NCBI RefSeq assembly: GCF_029889885.1
Contig: NZ_JARANY010000009.1
Coordinates: forward strand, 32,603-96,602
From: Chromohalobacter sp. 296-RDG
Lineage (GTDB): Bacteria; Pseudomonadota; Gammaproteobacteria; Pseudomonadales; Halomonadaceae
Reading direction: 5' to 3'
DNA: 64,000 bases
The position numbers and the translations under genes are program-made. The notes beneath the pieces were generated by a model. That model worked only from the letters and a program-made list of their open reading frames with translations, ran no database searches and was not told where the DNA came from. Of this stretch, positions 9,259-17,239 are shown piece after piece. The first letter of the stretch is position 1; each line of letters opens with the position of its first letter.

Positions 9259-10093
9259 CGTCGTGTCCCGCCCAGGCCTCACGCCACGCCGCAAGCTGCG
9301 GCCAGAGCGCGCGCTTGGCGGCAGCGGATGACTTAAGCGCTGCCAGCGACGGGAGTGTCCAGCAAGGCAAGCTCAAGGTCTCGCTGCGCGCGTCCTCGAG
9401 GGCCAGTACCGCGTTCAGGGTCGTATCCTGGCCGAACACCAATAGCCGCTCGGGACGCCAGCCTCGCCGCGCCTGACCAGCGAGATAGGCACGCAGACCA
9501 TCGCGTGCCTCGTCCAGAGGCGCCGTAACCGATGCGTTATCGACGAGCGGCCATTGAAAACTGCGGAACTCGAGCGCCGCATCCACGCTGATGCCGGCCG
9601 CACGCAGCAGGTTGCCAAGCAGCTCACACGCCGTACGGTCAGGTGCATTCACCTCAGGCACCAGCAGCAACCAGCGCCCCTCCAAGGCCGCGACTTGCAG
9701 GTCATAGCGTAGTGCCGCGTGCGTCTCGGTCTCGCCGACATCAGCGGTCGGCGCTGCCGGCTCAGCGGCAGGTTCCGGCACCGAGGGCGACGACTCAGTG
9801 GGCGCATCGCCTAGCAATAATGCCCGTGCAGACCCACTAGCAGCCGGCTTATCGGTATCTCGCGATAGCGTCGCCCCCGGCGACATTTCTCCCGAAGGTG
9901 ACATCGACGGCGCCTTCGCTGCATCGTCGAGCAGCGCTTGCAAGCGCTCACCATGACTCGTCGGCGCTTCAACCGGCGGCGCCTCCCATTCGCATACAGG
10001 CGTAGGCAACGCATTGGGCAACCGATAACGGCTAGTCCACGCGCCGAGCCCCATAGCCTCGAGATATTGCAACCGCTGGGCGTCGCCTACCAT
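9248..10093 (-). CDS. holD: HolD-like protein (DNA polymerase III psi subunit), enlarged
   Basis: A 281-residue protein. Its N-terminus, RLQYLEAMGLGAWTSRYRLP, resembles the start of E. coli psi (LQQLGITQWSLRRPG), the part that contacts chi. The C-terminus, LPSLAALKSSAAAKRALWPQLA, resembles the psi C-terminus (ALTDLRANPTARAALWQQI). It lies directly upstream of rimI with an overlap, as holD does in E. coli. E. coli psi is only 137 residues. The extra length here includes a Pro/Ala/Ser-rich, probably disordered stretch (about residues 45-125). The call combines short end similarities with synteny and needs a profile search. Confidence 0.6.
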   Translation of the reverse strand: MVGDAQRLQYLEAMGLGAWTSRYRLPNALPTPVCEWEAPPVEAPTSHGERLQALLDDAAKAPSMSPSGEMSPGATLSRDTDKPAASGSARALLLGDAPTESSPSVPEPAAEPAAPTADVGETETHAALRYDLQVAALEGRWLLLVPEVNAPDRTACELLGNLLRAAGISVDAALEFRSFQWPLVDNASVTAPLDEARDGLRAYLAGQARRGWRPERLLVFGQDTTLNAVLALEDARSETLSLPCWTLPSLAALKSSAAAKRALWPQLAAWREAWAGHDDAP

Positions 10094-10094
10094 G

Positions 10095-10406
10095 TCAGCG
10101 TGCGCCGCCGCCTCGACAATTGGGAGAATCCGGGCGCGCCGCAGCACGCTGGTGCCATTCCTCAGGCGTATAAAGGTGCAAAGCCAAGGCGTGCACCGGG
10201 CCGGAAAGCTCGTCAGCGAGCAGCGCGTAGACCTGCTGATGGCGCTTGACCGGCATCAGGCCCGCGAAGCGCTCGGCGACCAACGTCACTTTGAAGTGCG
10301 TTTCGGAGTCCGACGGCACATTGTGCATGTAGCTTTCGTTCTCGACCGCCGCATGCTCGGGGTCGAGTGACTGCAGCTTCTCTTCGATACGTGCCTGAAC
10401 ACTCAT
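10095..10406 (-). CDS. bolA: BolA family protein
   Basis: A 103-residue BolA-like protein. The family core, FKVTLVAERFAGLMPVKRHQQVYALLADEL, includes the conserved FxG and RHQ(x)VY elements, and VHALALHLYTPEEW is the BolA C-terminal signature. BolA proteins partner monothiol glutaredoxins in Fe-S/redox regulation and affect cell shape. The ATG at 10406 is chosen because GAGGCAGGTGTC precedes it; an earlier in-frame start would add 21 unrelated residues. It is 1 bp upstream of the HolD-like gene and on the same strand. Confidence 0.9.
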   Translation of the reverse strand: MSVQARIEEKLQSLDPEHAAVENESYMHNVPSDSETHFKVTLVAERFAGLMPVKRHQQVYALLADELSGPVHALALHLYTPEEWHQRAAARPDSPNCRGGGAR

Positions 10407-10472
10407 GACACCTGCCTCCTCTGTCGGATACGCGTCATTGTAACGTTTCCCGCGGTGGGGAATAAGCATCGC

Positions 10473-11852
10473 TCACGCCTCGGCGCGCGCCAGCGGAATT
10501 CGCCACACGCTGAGTGCCAACGCCACCACCACACTGGCGCAGCCTAGCCACAGCGCATACGACAGCGATCCCCAGGAAAGCGCCAGCATCAATCCCACTG
10601 AGGCGGTCCCCAAGGCCTGGCCGAAGGTCCGCACCGAGGCCAGCACACCCGAGGCATTGGCGCTGTATGTCAGCGCGACGCTGCCGATCATTTCGCGATT
10701 GTTGGGCGCCTGGAACAGACCATAGCCGACCCCGCACAACACCGCGCGCCAAGCGATCGACACGGCGCCGGACTCCGCCGTCAACGTCACCAGACTCAGC
10801 ATCCCGAGCAGGAAGATCGCCAGGCCGAGCGACGAGATCAGCGTCGGATTGAAGCGGTCGGCGAGCCGCCCCGAGAGTGGCCCCACCAGCATCAACGCCA
10901 GCGGCCAGGGGGTGAATAGCAGGGCAGCCTCGAGTGGTGCCGCGCCCATCACCGTCTGAAACATGAACGGCAGCCCCACGAAGGTGATTCCCTGGGCAAC
11001 GAAGGCCATCAACGAGATCATCGCGGCGATGCTAAAACGCGTGGCACGAAACATGGGCAACGGTACCAAAGGCGCATCCGCGCGACGTTGGCGCCATACG
11101 AACAGCACCAGGCACAACACGCTTCCCAGCAACGGCAACCAGGCACTCGTACCGTGCGCACCGTGGCCGATATGATCGAGTGAAAACACGAAACCGCTGA
11201 GCATCGAAGCCGACAACAGAGCTCCCAGCCAATCGAATCCCCGCGACTCGATGGTCTCGCCGGGTAGCGCGCGCATCCCCAGGATCAAGGCCAGCAGCCC
11301 CAATGGCAGATTGATGGCGAACAGCCACGGCCAACTCGCGAAATGCAGGATAATGCCACCCAGCGATGGACCGAAGGCGATGCCAAAGGCCACCACCAGG
11401 GCCCCCATACCGATTGCCGAGCCCAGCAGGCGCGAGGGGAAAATCAAGCGGTACATGGACGGGCCGATGCTCAACATCGCCGCAGCGCCGATGCCTTGCA
11501 ACATGCGCGATGCTACCAGCCACTCGAAACTGCGCGACAACGCACAGCACAACGAGGCCAGCACGAACAACGCCAGACCGCCCAAGTACAGGCGTCGCCG
11601 CCCGATGAGCCGACTCAAGGCGGCAAACCCCAGCAACAGGGCTGCGCACACCAGTTGATAGACGTTGGCGATCCACACCGCACGCGACTCGCTCACCGAC
11701 AACTCTTGCGCCAGGGTGGGTAACGCGATGTTGACGATGCCGTTATCGAGTACCGACATCAACGTCCCCAGCACCATCACCAGCATCGCCAAGCGGCGTT
11801 GAGGGCCAGGCAAACCTTCATCGCCAGGACGTGTCACGAAAAGACGCCGCAT
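10473..11852 (-). CDS. MFS drug/solute efflux transporter, DHA2 (14-TM) type
   Basis: A multi-spanning transporter of about 459 residues with the DHA2 motif C pattern and the motif A-like LSRLIGRRRLYLGG after TM2. The first TM carries the family's LMSVLDNGIVNIALPTLAQ. Hydrophobic segments continue to the C-terminus, consistent with 14 TMs. These proton antiporters usually export drugs or toxic organics; the substrate is unknown. A GTG at 11903 would add 17 residues, but the ATG at 11852 gives the more usual N-terminus. It is upstream of bolA with a 66-bp gap. No regulator gene is adjacent. Confidence 0.85.
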   Translation of the reverse strand: MRRLFVTRPGDEGLPGPQRRLAMLVMVLGTLMSVLDNGIVNIALPTLAQELSVSESRAVWIANVYQLVCAALLLGFAALSRLIGRRRLYLGGLALFVLASLCCALSRSFEWLVASRMLQGIGAAAMLSIGPSMYRLIFPSRLLGSAIGMGALVVAFGIAFGPSLGGIILHFASWPWLFAINLPLGLLALILGMRALPGETIESRGFDWLGALLSASMLSGFVFSLDHIGHGAHGTSAWLPLLGSVLCLVLFVWRQRRADAPLVPLPMFRATRFSIAAMISLMAFVAQGITFVGLPFMFQTVMGAAPLEAALLFTPWPLALMLVGPLSGRLADRFNPTLISSLGLAIFLLGMLSLVTLTAESGAVSIAWRAVLCGVGYGLFQAPNNREMIGSVALTYSANASGVLASVRTFGQALGTASVGLMLALSWGSLSYALWLGCASVVVALALSVWRIPLARAEA

Positions 11853-11958
11853 CAGCACGTCGCCACGCCTTTGACCACCACCAACGCCCTTGTCTCGCGA
11901 CACACCGAAGGCTTAAAAGCCACCGCGTACCGGTTCTCTACACCACTCACCGAAGGCG

Positions 11959-12345
11959 TCAATCCTCGTCGGTTTCCAGCAGCAGTCCATCGTCGATCTC
12001 GGAAATCTCGAGCGGCACTTCATCATCGAGATCCAACGCCAGATAACTATGCTCGACGATGAGGAACCGTTCGAACAGCGCCCAGTCGAGCGGTTCCGGC
12101 CACTGGCGCTCATCTTCTTCCCAAGCGCTCAACTCGTTCTCGAGCAGATCGAGGTGGCGCTCGCGCACGTAGGCAGCCAGCACCTCGGGCGAGTCCATTT
12201 CCGGAATCAGGTAAACGGTACTTTCACGTTCGACATCGTCGAGGGTCAGGTCGTCCTCACCGACGGTGGGCTCCAGCGAGTTGATCCAGTCAACGAACGC
12301 CTGAGTCGGCTTGACGCTCAGCGCAGAGCGATTGAGCAGCTTCAT
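11959..12345 (-). CDS. conserved acidic protein of unknown function
   Basis: A 128-residue soluble, strongly acidic protein (many Asp/Glu in the last 90 residues) without signal or membrane segments. The N-terminus MKLLNRSALSVKPTQAFVDWI, followed by YLIPE, resembles a small conserved protein that I recall from Pseudomonas, but no function is known to me. The ATG at 12345 follows AGAGGTGACACCG; the open frame extends upstream without a plausible start. It stands alone between the MFS gene and the heptamer-repeat region. Confidence 0.75.
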   Translation of the reverse strand: MKLLNRSALSVKPTQAFVDWINSLEPTVGEDDLTLDDVERESTVYLIPEMDSPEVLAAYVRERHLDLLENELSAWEEDERQWPEPLDWALFERFLIVEHSYLALDLDDEVPLEISEIDDGLLLETDED

Positions 12346-12439
12346 CGGTGTCACCTCTTTTGGGAACCGCTCGGGGTCGGCGGAATTCGAACCGCAGCCA
12401 TTATGGGCGCTCACCGCGCCCCTTACCAATAACTCTTGC

Positions 12440-12487
12440 GCGGCTTCGCCGCGAGCCGCGAGCCGCGAGCCGCGAGCCGCGAGCCGC
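12440..12487 (+). repeat. Heptamer element 1, left part: 5-3-5 hairpin plus 5 x GAGCCGC
   Basis: A small hairpin GCGGC-TTC-GCCGC (12440-12452) is followed without a gap by five perfect tandem copies of the heptamer GAGCCGC (12453-12487). This lies in the gap between the acidic-protein gene and lysS. Seven is not a multiple of three and no credible gene covers it, so it is non-coding. Confidence 0.95.
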
Positions 12488-12530
12488 GAAAGTCAGTATC
12501 GAGTCATGCCGAAAGCTCACAACCCATTCT

Positions 12531-12579
12531 CGTAGCTCGTAGCTCGTAGCTCGTAGCTCGTAGCTCGTAGCTCGTAGCC
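12531..12579 (-). repeat. Heptamer element 1, right part: 7 x CGTAGCT (inverted GAGCTAC family)
   Basis: Seven tandem 7-bp units CGTAGCT, the last reading CGTAGCC, separated from the left array by a 43-bp spacer. On the opposite strand the repeat reads GAGCTAC, two bases away from the left-array unit GAGCCGC, so the two arrays are related and in inverted orientation. Confidence 0.95.
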
Positions 12580-12600
12580 ATGGATGTTGACCTTTCTTCC

Positions 12601-12628
12601 AGCTTATAACTTCTAACTGACAGCTCTG
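12601..12628 (+). repeat. Degenerate heptamer run next to lysS
   Basis: Four diverged 7-bp units in register (AGCTTAT, AACTTCT, AACTGAC, AGCTCTG) just beyond the lysS stop codon, apparently a decayed extension of the same element. The periodicity is visible by eye but the units share only 3-4 bases. Confidence 0.45.
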
Positions 12629-12642
12629 GGCGAAGCCCAGCC

Positions 12643-14145
12643 TTATTCCGGGCGCATCGCCGGGAACAACAACACATCCCGAATCGATGGGCTATCGGTC
12701 AACAGCATGATCAAGCGATCGATACCGATGCCCTCGCCCGCCGTCGGCGGCAGACCGTATTCCAGCGCGCGGACGTAATCGGCATCGTAATACATCGCTT
12801 CCAGATCGCCGGCGTCTTTCTCGACCGCCTGCTCGGCGAAGCGCTCGGCCTGATCCTCGGCATCGTTGAGCTCGGAGAAGCCGTTGGCGAGCTCGCGGCC
12901 ACCCACGAAGAACTCGAAGCGGTCGGTGACGTGAGGATTGGTATCGTTGCGCCGCGCCAGCGGACTGACCTCGGCCGGATATTCAGTGATGAACGTCGGC
13001 TGTTCGAGCTTTTCCTCGGCGACGTGCTCGAATATTTCGGTCTGCAGCTTGCCCAGACCCCAGTTCGGCTTGACCGGAACCCTCAAACGCTCGCAGGTCG
13101 CCTGAGCACCTTCGAAGGTATCGATGTCGCCTTCGCCGATACCGTCGCCGTATTCCAGAATCGACTGACGCAGAGTGAGACGCTGGAAGGACTCGCCAAG
13201 GTCGTAGCGTGCTCCCTGGTAGTCGATCGTCGTCGTGCCCAGCACGTCGCGCGCAACCTCACGAATCATCGCTTCGGTCAGGTCGAGCAGGTCTCGATAA
13301 TCGGCATAGGCCCAATAGAACTCGAGCATGGTGAACTCGGGATTGTGGCGCGTCGACAATCCCTCGTTACGGAAATTGCGGTTGATCTCGAACACACGCT
13401 CGAAGCCACCGACCACCAGCCGTTTGAGGTACAGTTCCGGCGCGACACGCAGGTACATGTCGATGTCCAGCGCATTGTGATGCGTGACGAACGGCCGCGC
13501 CGTGGCGCCACCGGGAATCTGCTGCAGCATCGGCGTTTCGACTTCCATGAAGCCGCGTTCGACCAGGAAGCGCCGAATGCCAGCGATCACTCGAGAACGT
13601 ACCTCGAAGACGCGCCGCGACTCGGGATTCATGATCAAGTCGACGTAGCGCTGGCGATAGCGTGCCTCGGTGTCGGTCAGGCCGTGGAACTTGTCGGGCA
13701 GGGGCCGCAGGCTCTTGGTCAGCAAGCGCGCCTCGCCCATCTTCACGTACAGATCGCCCTTGCCTGATTTATGCACCGGCCCGCGCGCCGCGACGATATC
13801 GCCGATGTCCCAGCTCTTGACGTCTTCCAGCACCTCAGCGGGCAGACCTTTCTTGTCGACATACAGCTGAATCTGGTCGGAAACGTCCTGAATGACGATG
13901 AAAGGCCCGCGCTGGCGCATGATGCGCCCGGCAACCGAAGCCTGACGGTCGAGCGTTTCCAACTCGGCCTTTTCCTTGTCGCCCAATTCAGCCTGTAATT
14001 CGGCGGCAAGGCTATCGCGACGAAAATCATTAGGGAAGGCACTACCGCCCTCTTCTGCAGCTTGGGCACGGCGTGCCGCCAACTTGGCACGACGTTCCGC
14101 AATCAGGTGATTCTCGTCGTGTTGAGAGGAGTCTTGGTTGGCCAT
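12643..14145 (-). CDS. lysS: lysyl-tRNA synthetase (class II)
   Basis: A 500-residue LysRS. An N-terminal OB-fold anticodon-binding domain (about residues 60-150) precedes the class II catalytic core, with motif 1 around [17 protein letters not shown], motif 2 [20 protein letters not shown] and motif 3 [13 protein letters not shown]. The length matches E. coli LysS. The start at 14145 ([14 protein letters not shown]) has TAGGT upstream; an earlier in-frame ATG would fall in the repeat-like spacer. It follows prfB, the classic prfB-lysS operon, with an 86-bp gap. Confidence 0.97.
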   Translation of the reverse strand: MANQDSSQHDENHLIAERRAKLAARRAQAAEEGGSAFPNDFRRDSLAAELQAELGDKEKAELETLDRQASVAGRIMRQRGPFIVIQDVSDQIQLYVDKKGLPAEVLEDVKSWDIGDIVAARGPVHKSGKGDLYVKMGEARLLTKSLRPLPDKFHGLTDTEARYRQRYVDLIMNPESRRVFEVRSRVIAGIRRFLVERGFMEVETPMLQQIPGGATARPFVTHHNALDIDMYLRVAPELYLKRLVVGGFERVFEINRNFRNEGLSTRHNPEFTMLEFYWAYADYRDLLDLTEAMIREVARDVLGTTTIDYQGARYDLGESFQRLTLRQSILEYGDGIGEGDIDTFEGAQATCERLRVPVKPNWGLGKLQTEIFEHVAEEKLEQPTFITEYPAEVSPLARRNDTNPHVTDRFEFFVGGRELANGFSELNDAEDQAERFAEQAVEKDAGDLEAMYYDADYVRALEYGLPPTAGEGIGIDRLIMLLTDSPSIRDVLLFPAMRPE

Positions 14146-14166
14146 GTCGTTACCTATGAAGAATTG

Positions 14167-14231
14167 GCTACGGGATGCGAACGGCGGGCCACGGGCACCA
14201 TCGCTCACCGCCCGTGGCTAGAAGCGCGAGG
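14167..14231. repeat. Degenerate heptamer/palindromic element between prfB and lysS
   Basis: A perfect 9-bp stem (GCCACGGGC at 14188-14196, GCCCGTGGC at 14210-14218) sits in a segment that reads in rough 7-bp steps: GGCTACG, GGATGCG, AACGGCG, GGCCACG on the left and, inverted, AGCCACG, CGCTTCT, AGCCTCG on the right. This looks like a decayed relative of the arrays at 12.4 and 30.8 kb. It may also attenuate prfB-lysS readthrough. Confidence 0.5.
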
Positions 14232-15330
14232 CTATAGCCCTTGTTTCAGGCTCGCCTCGATGAACTGATCCAGGTCGCCGTCGAGCACTTTCTCGCAGTT
14301 GCTGGACTGCACACTGGTACGCAAGTCCTTGATGCGCTGGTCATCGAGCACATAGGAGCGGATCTGACTGCCCCAGCCGATATCCGATTTGTTGTCTTCG
14401 GCTTCCTGCTTGGCGGCGTTGCGCTTGTCCATTTCCCTCTCCCACAACTTCGCCCTGAGCTGCTTCATGGCGAAGTCGCGGTTGGCGTGCTGGCTGCGCT
14501 GACCCTGGCACGCCACCACGATCCCCGTGGGTTCGTGGGTGATACGCACCGCCGAGTCGGTCGTGTTGACGTGCTGGCCGCCCGCACCGCTGGAGCGATA
14601 AGTATCGACACGCAGATCGGATGAATTGATCTCGATCTCGAAGTTGTCGTCGATTTCCGGCGATAGAAACACCGAGGCGAACGAGGTATGACGACGCCCA
14701 CCCGAGTCGAACGGGCTCTTGCGCACCAGGCGATGCACGCCGGTCTCGGTGCGTAGCCAACCGAAGGCGTAATCGCCTTGAATGTGCAATGTCGCCGACT
14801 TGATGCCCGCCACATCACCGCTGGACAACTCGATGATATCGGTCTTGAAGCCGTGGTGCTCGCACCAGCGCAAGTACATGCGCAGCAATATGTTGGCCCA
14901 GTCCTGCGCCTCGGTGCCGCCAGACCCGGCCTGGATATCGAGATAGGCGTTGTTGGTGTCCATCTCGCCGGAAAACATACGCTGGAACTCGAGCTTGGCG
15001 AGCTGTGACTCGAGCTTTTCGAGTTCGCCTCGCACTTCATCGACGGTGGCGTCGTCTTCCTCCATCACCGCCAGATCGAGCAGTTCTTGATGATCCGTCA
15101 GGCCTCGGTCCAGCGCATCGAAGGTTTCGACGACCGCCACCAGAGTAGCACGCTCCTTGCCCAGATTCTGTGCGTAGTCTGGATCGCTCCAGACATCCGG
15201 GTTTTCCAGTTCGCGGGTGACTTCCTCTAGCCGTTCTTTCTTTGCGGCATAGTCAAAGATACCCCCTCAGGACGTCTGTCCGTTCGGACAGGTCCTTGAT
15301 GAGGTGATTGATCGGGTTGATCTCTTGCAT
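14232..15330 (-). CDS. prfB: peptide chain release factor 2, with programmed +1 frameshift
   Basis: RF2 recognises UGA and UAA and triggers peptide release. Frame 1 starts at the ATG at 15330 ([20 protein letters not shown]) and meets an in-frame TGA at 15253-15255. Shifting +1 there joins the long frame ([12 protein letters not shown]...) to give 365 residues, the length of E. coli RF2. The SPF anticodon-like tripeptide ([11 protein letters not shown]) and the catalytic GGQ (SGAGGQHVN) are present. The shift makes RF2 autoregulatory: low RF2 favours frameshifting. It is upstream of lysS. Confidence 0.97.
15252..15267 (-). promoter_or_regulatory. prfB +1 frameshift signal
   Basis: On the coding strand an internal Shine-Dalgarno-like AGGGGG precedes TAT CTT TGA C. 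The spacing and the slippery CUU UGA C match the classical RF2 recoding site, in which the P-site tRNA-Leu slips from CUU to UUU. Confidence 0.95.
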
Positions 15331-15474
15331 GGGAATCCTTTTCAGGCGCGCTGATTCGCACCGCAGCGGCATGCTTGCCGGTCCACGGTGAAGAAAAGAG
15401 AACATTGTAGCCAATGCACCCGCGAGCGGCTATCCCATGCTGCGCTTTGCGGCATCAGCAAGCGCTCTATTGAA

Positions 15475-15492
15475 TATATGCAAAAGCATATA
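15475..15492. promoter_or_regulatory. Perfect inverted repeat in the prfB-oppA divergent gap
   Basis: TATATGC-AAAA-GCATATA, a 7-bp perfect palindrome with a 4-bp centre, lies about 100 bp upstream of oppA in the 264-bp region (15331-15594) between divergent prfB and oppA. The gap holds no gene. TTGAAT overlaps the left arm, but I find no good -10 at the right spacing. It is a candidate operator for the peptide-transport operon. Confidence 0.4.
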
Positions 15493-15594
15493 CGAAATTT
15501 GCAATGGACACGTTTCACCAGACGGGGAGAAAGTGATTCGACAGATGTGGTGTCTTACACGGCATCCGACACAACAACAAGCGGGACCCACAAC

Positions 15595-17181
15595 ATGCTT
15601 CGACAATCGCATACCCTACTCGGCGCCATGGCGCTTTCTTACTTGGCTCTGGCCACGCAGGCCCAGGCCGAGACACTGAATATCGGCGTCATGGGCGAAC
15701 TCGCTTCCTTCGACACCTCGCAGGTCTCCGGCGGCGTCTGGGAATCTCAGGTGTTGATGGATGTCTACGAAGGCCTACTCAAGAAAAATTCCGAGGGCAA
15801 AGCTATCCCCGGCATGGCGGCCGACTGGGACATCTCCGAAGACGGCAAGACCTACACCTTTTACCTCCGCGACGACGCCAAGTGGTCCGATGGCGAACCG
15901 GTCACCGCAGAGGATTTCGTCTTCGGCTGGCAGCACCTTCTCGACCCGGCCAGCGCCTCGAAATACGCCTACCTGCTCTACCCGATCAAAAATGCCGAAG
16001 CCATCAATACCGGCGCAAAATCGCTCGACGCCCTGGGCGTGGAGTCACTCGATGGCGGCAAAACGTTCAAGGTGACCCTCAACGCGCCGATACCTTACTT
16101 CCCGCAATTGCTGACCCATTACACCACCTACCCCCTGCCCAAGCATGCTATCGACGAATACGGCAAGCAGTGGGTCAAGATGGACAATATCGTCACCAAC
16201 GGCGCATTCAAACCCGAAGAGTGGGTCTCGCAGTCGCGTATCACCGTCGACAAGAATCCCGAATACTACGATGCCGACGAGGTCAGCCTCGACAGCGTGA
16301 ATTACTTCAATACCGAAGATCGCAACGCCGGGATCTCACGTTTCCGTGCCGGCGAACTGGATGTACTGCGTGAATATCCCTCGAGCCGTTACCAGTGGCT
16401 CGAGAAAAACCTGCCAGAAGCCACTCACCTGAGTCCGATGCTGGGGTCCTACTACTACGTACTCAATACCCGCGAAGGCCGTCCGACCGCCGACAAACGC
16501 GTCCGCGAGGCATTGAACCTGGTCGCACGTCGTAAGGTACTCTCCGAGCAGATCATGGCCGGCAGTTTCAAGGACGCCTATGCGTTAGTTCCTCCGGGGA
16601 CTAGCCACTACGACGTTCAGCAAATGGATGGTGTCGAGGGCGACTACGCCAAACGCTTGGCCAAAGCCAAGCAACTGATCAAGGAGGCCGGTTACGGCCC
16701 CAATCACCCATTGCATCTGAAATTGCGCTATAACACGTCCGACGAACACAAGAAGATCGCCATCGCCTTGGCGGCGATGTGGAAGCCGCTGGGTGTCGAG
16801 GTCGAAATGACCAATGCCGAAGCCACCGTGCACTACCAGACCATTCAGGAAGGTGACTTCGACGTTGCACGCGCCGGCTGGATCGCCGACTACAACGATG
16901 CCGAAAACTTCCTGACGCTGCTGCGCAGCGGCGTGGGCAACAACTATGGCGCTTACTCCAACCCCAAATACGACAAGCTGCTCGACCAGGCCGCCAGCAC
17001 TCAAGACCTGGACAAGCGCGAGGCGCTCCTCGAGCAGGCCGAAAACGTCGTCCTCGATGACTACGCCTTGGTTCCGTTGCTCTACTACGTGACACGCAAC
17101 CTGGTAAATCCCGAGATCACCGGTTGGCAGGACAATGCCGAAGATGACCACCCCTCACGCTGGGTGAAGTTCTCCGAGTAA
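15595..17181 (+). CDS. oppA: oligopeptide ABC transporter, periplasmic binding protein
   Basis: A 528-residue family-5 solute-binding protein. A signal peptide (MLRQSHTLLGAMALSYLALATQAQA|ETL) lacks a lipobox, so the protein is free in the periplasm. Family landmarks include GLLKKNSEGKAIPGMAADWDISEDGKTYTFYLRDDAKWSDGEPVTAEDFVFGW. The architecture resembles E. coli OppA, the broad-specificity binder of 2-5-residue peptides. The frame is open back to 15388, but only the ATG at 15595 gives a signal peptide at the N-terminus. It is first in an oppA-oppB-oppC-oppDF operon. Confidence 0.93.
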   Translation: MLRQSHTLLGAMALSYLALATQAQAETLNIGVMGELASFDTSQVSGGVWESQVLMDVYEGLLKKNSEGKAIPGMAADWDISEDGKTYTFYLRDDAKWSDGEPVTAEDFVFGWQHLLDPASASKYAYLLYPIKNAEAINTGAKSLDALGVESLDGGKTFKVTLNAPIPYFPQLLTHYTTYPLPKHAIDEYGKQWVKMDNIVTNGAFKPEEWVSQSRITVDKNPEYYDADEVSLDSVNYFNTEDRNAGISRFRAGELDVLREYPSSRYQWLEKNLPEATHLSPMLGSYYYVLNTREGRPTADKRVREALNLVARRKVLSEQIMAGSFKDAYALVPPGTSHYDVQQMDGVEGDYAKRLAKAKQLIKEAGYGPNHPLHLKLRYNTSDEHKKIAIALAAMWKPLGVEVEMTNAEATVHYQTIQEGDFDVARAGWIADYNDAENFLTLLRSGVGNNYGAYSNPKYDKLLDQAASTQDLDKREALLEQAENVVLDDYALVPLLYYVTRNLVNPEITGWQDNAEDDHPSRWVKFSE

Positions 17182-17203
17182 TCGCTCTTCCCCATGACGA
17201 ATC

Positions 17204-17226
17204 CGCCGTCCCATAGGGGGGCGGCG
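17204..17226 (+). terminator. Attenuator-like hairpin between oppA and oppB
   Basis: A 9-bp stem (CGCCGTCCC with GGGGCGGCG, one G-U pair) just after oppA and 13 bp before oppB. There is no T-run. Such intercistronic stems typically let the binding protein be made in excess over the membrane components. Confidence 0.45.
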
Positions 17227-17239
17227 TACGGAATCCCCC

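Noticed and set aside
10473..12345. Genomic island around the efflux gene
   Set aside because: No integrase, tRNA attachment site, direct repeats or composition shift visible; flanking genes are core.
12370..12430. tRNA-like T-arm (GGTTCGAAT on the minus strand) between the acidic-protein gene and lysS
   Set aside because: The T-stem does not pair properly (7-nt loop gives mismatches), and no anticodon or acceptor stem can be assembled. GGGCGC-GGTGA-GCGCCC nearby is only a simple hairpin.
12311..12535. Open frame encoding repeated Ala-Ser-Arg-Glu-Pro-Arg across the GAGCCGC array
   Set aside because: It arises from the 7-bp repeat being open in all frames. There is no ribosome site and the frame begins inside another gene on the opposite strand.
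12440..12579. CRISPR array
   Set aside because: Units are contiguous 7-mers with no unique spacers, and no cas genes are present.
14232..15140. prfB as an intact 302-residue gene starting at an internal ATG
   Set aside because: The upstream frame plus the conserved recoding site restores the standard 365-residue RF2.
15388..15594. N-terminal extension of OppA
   Set aside because: The extra 69 codons would bury the signal peptide and contain the palindrome. The ATG at 15595 directly starts a good signal sequence.
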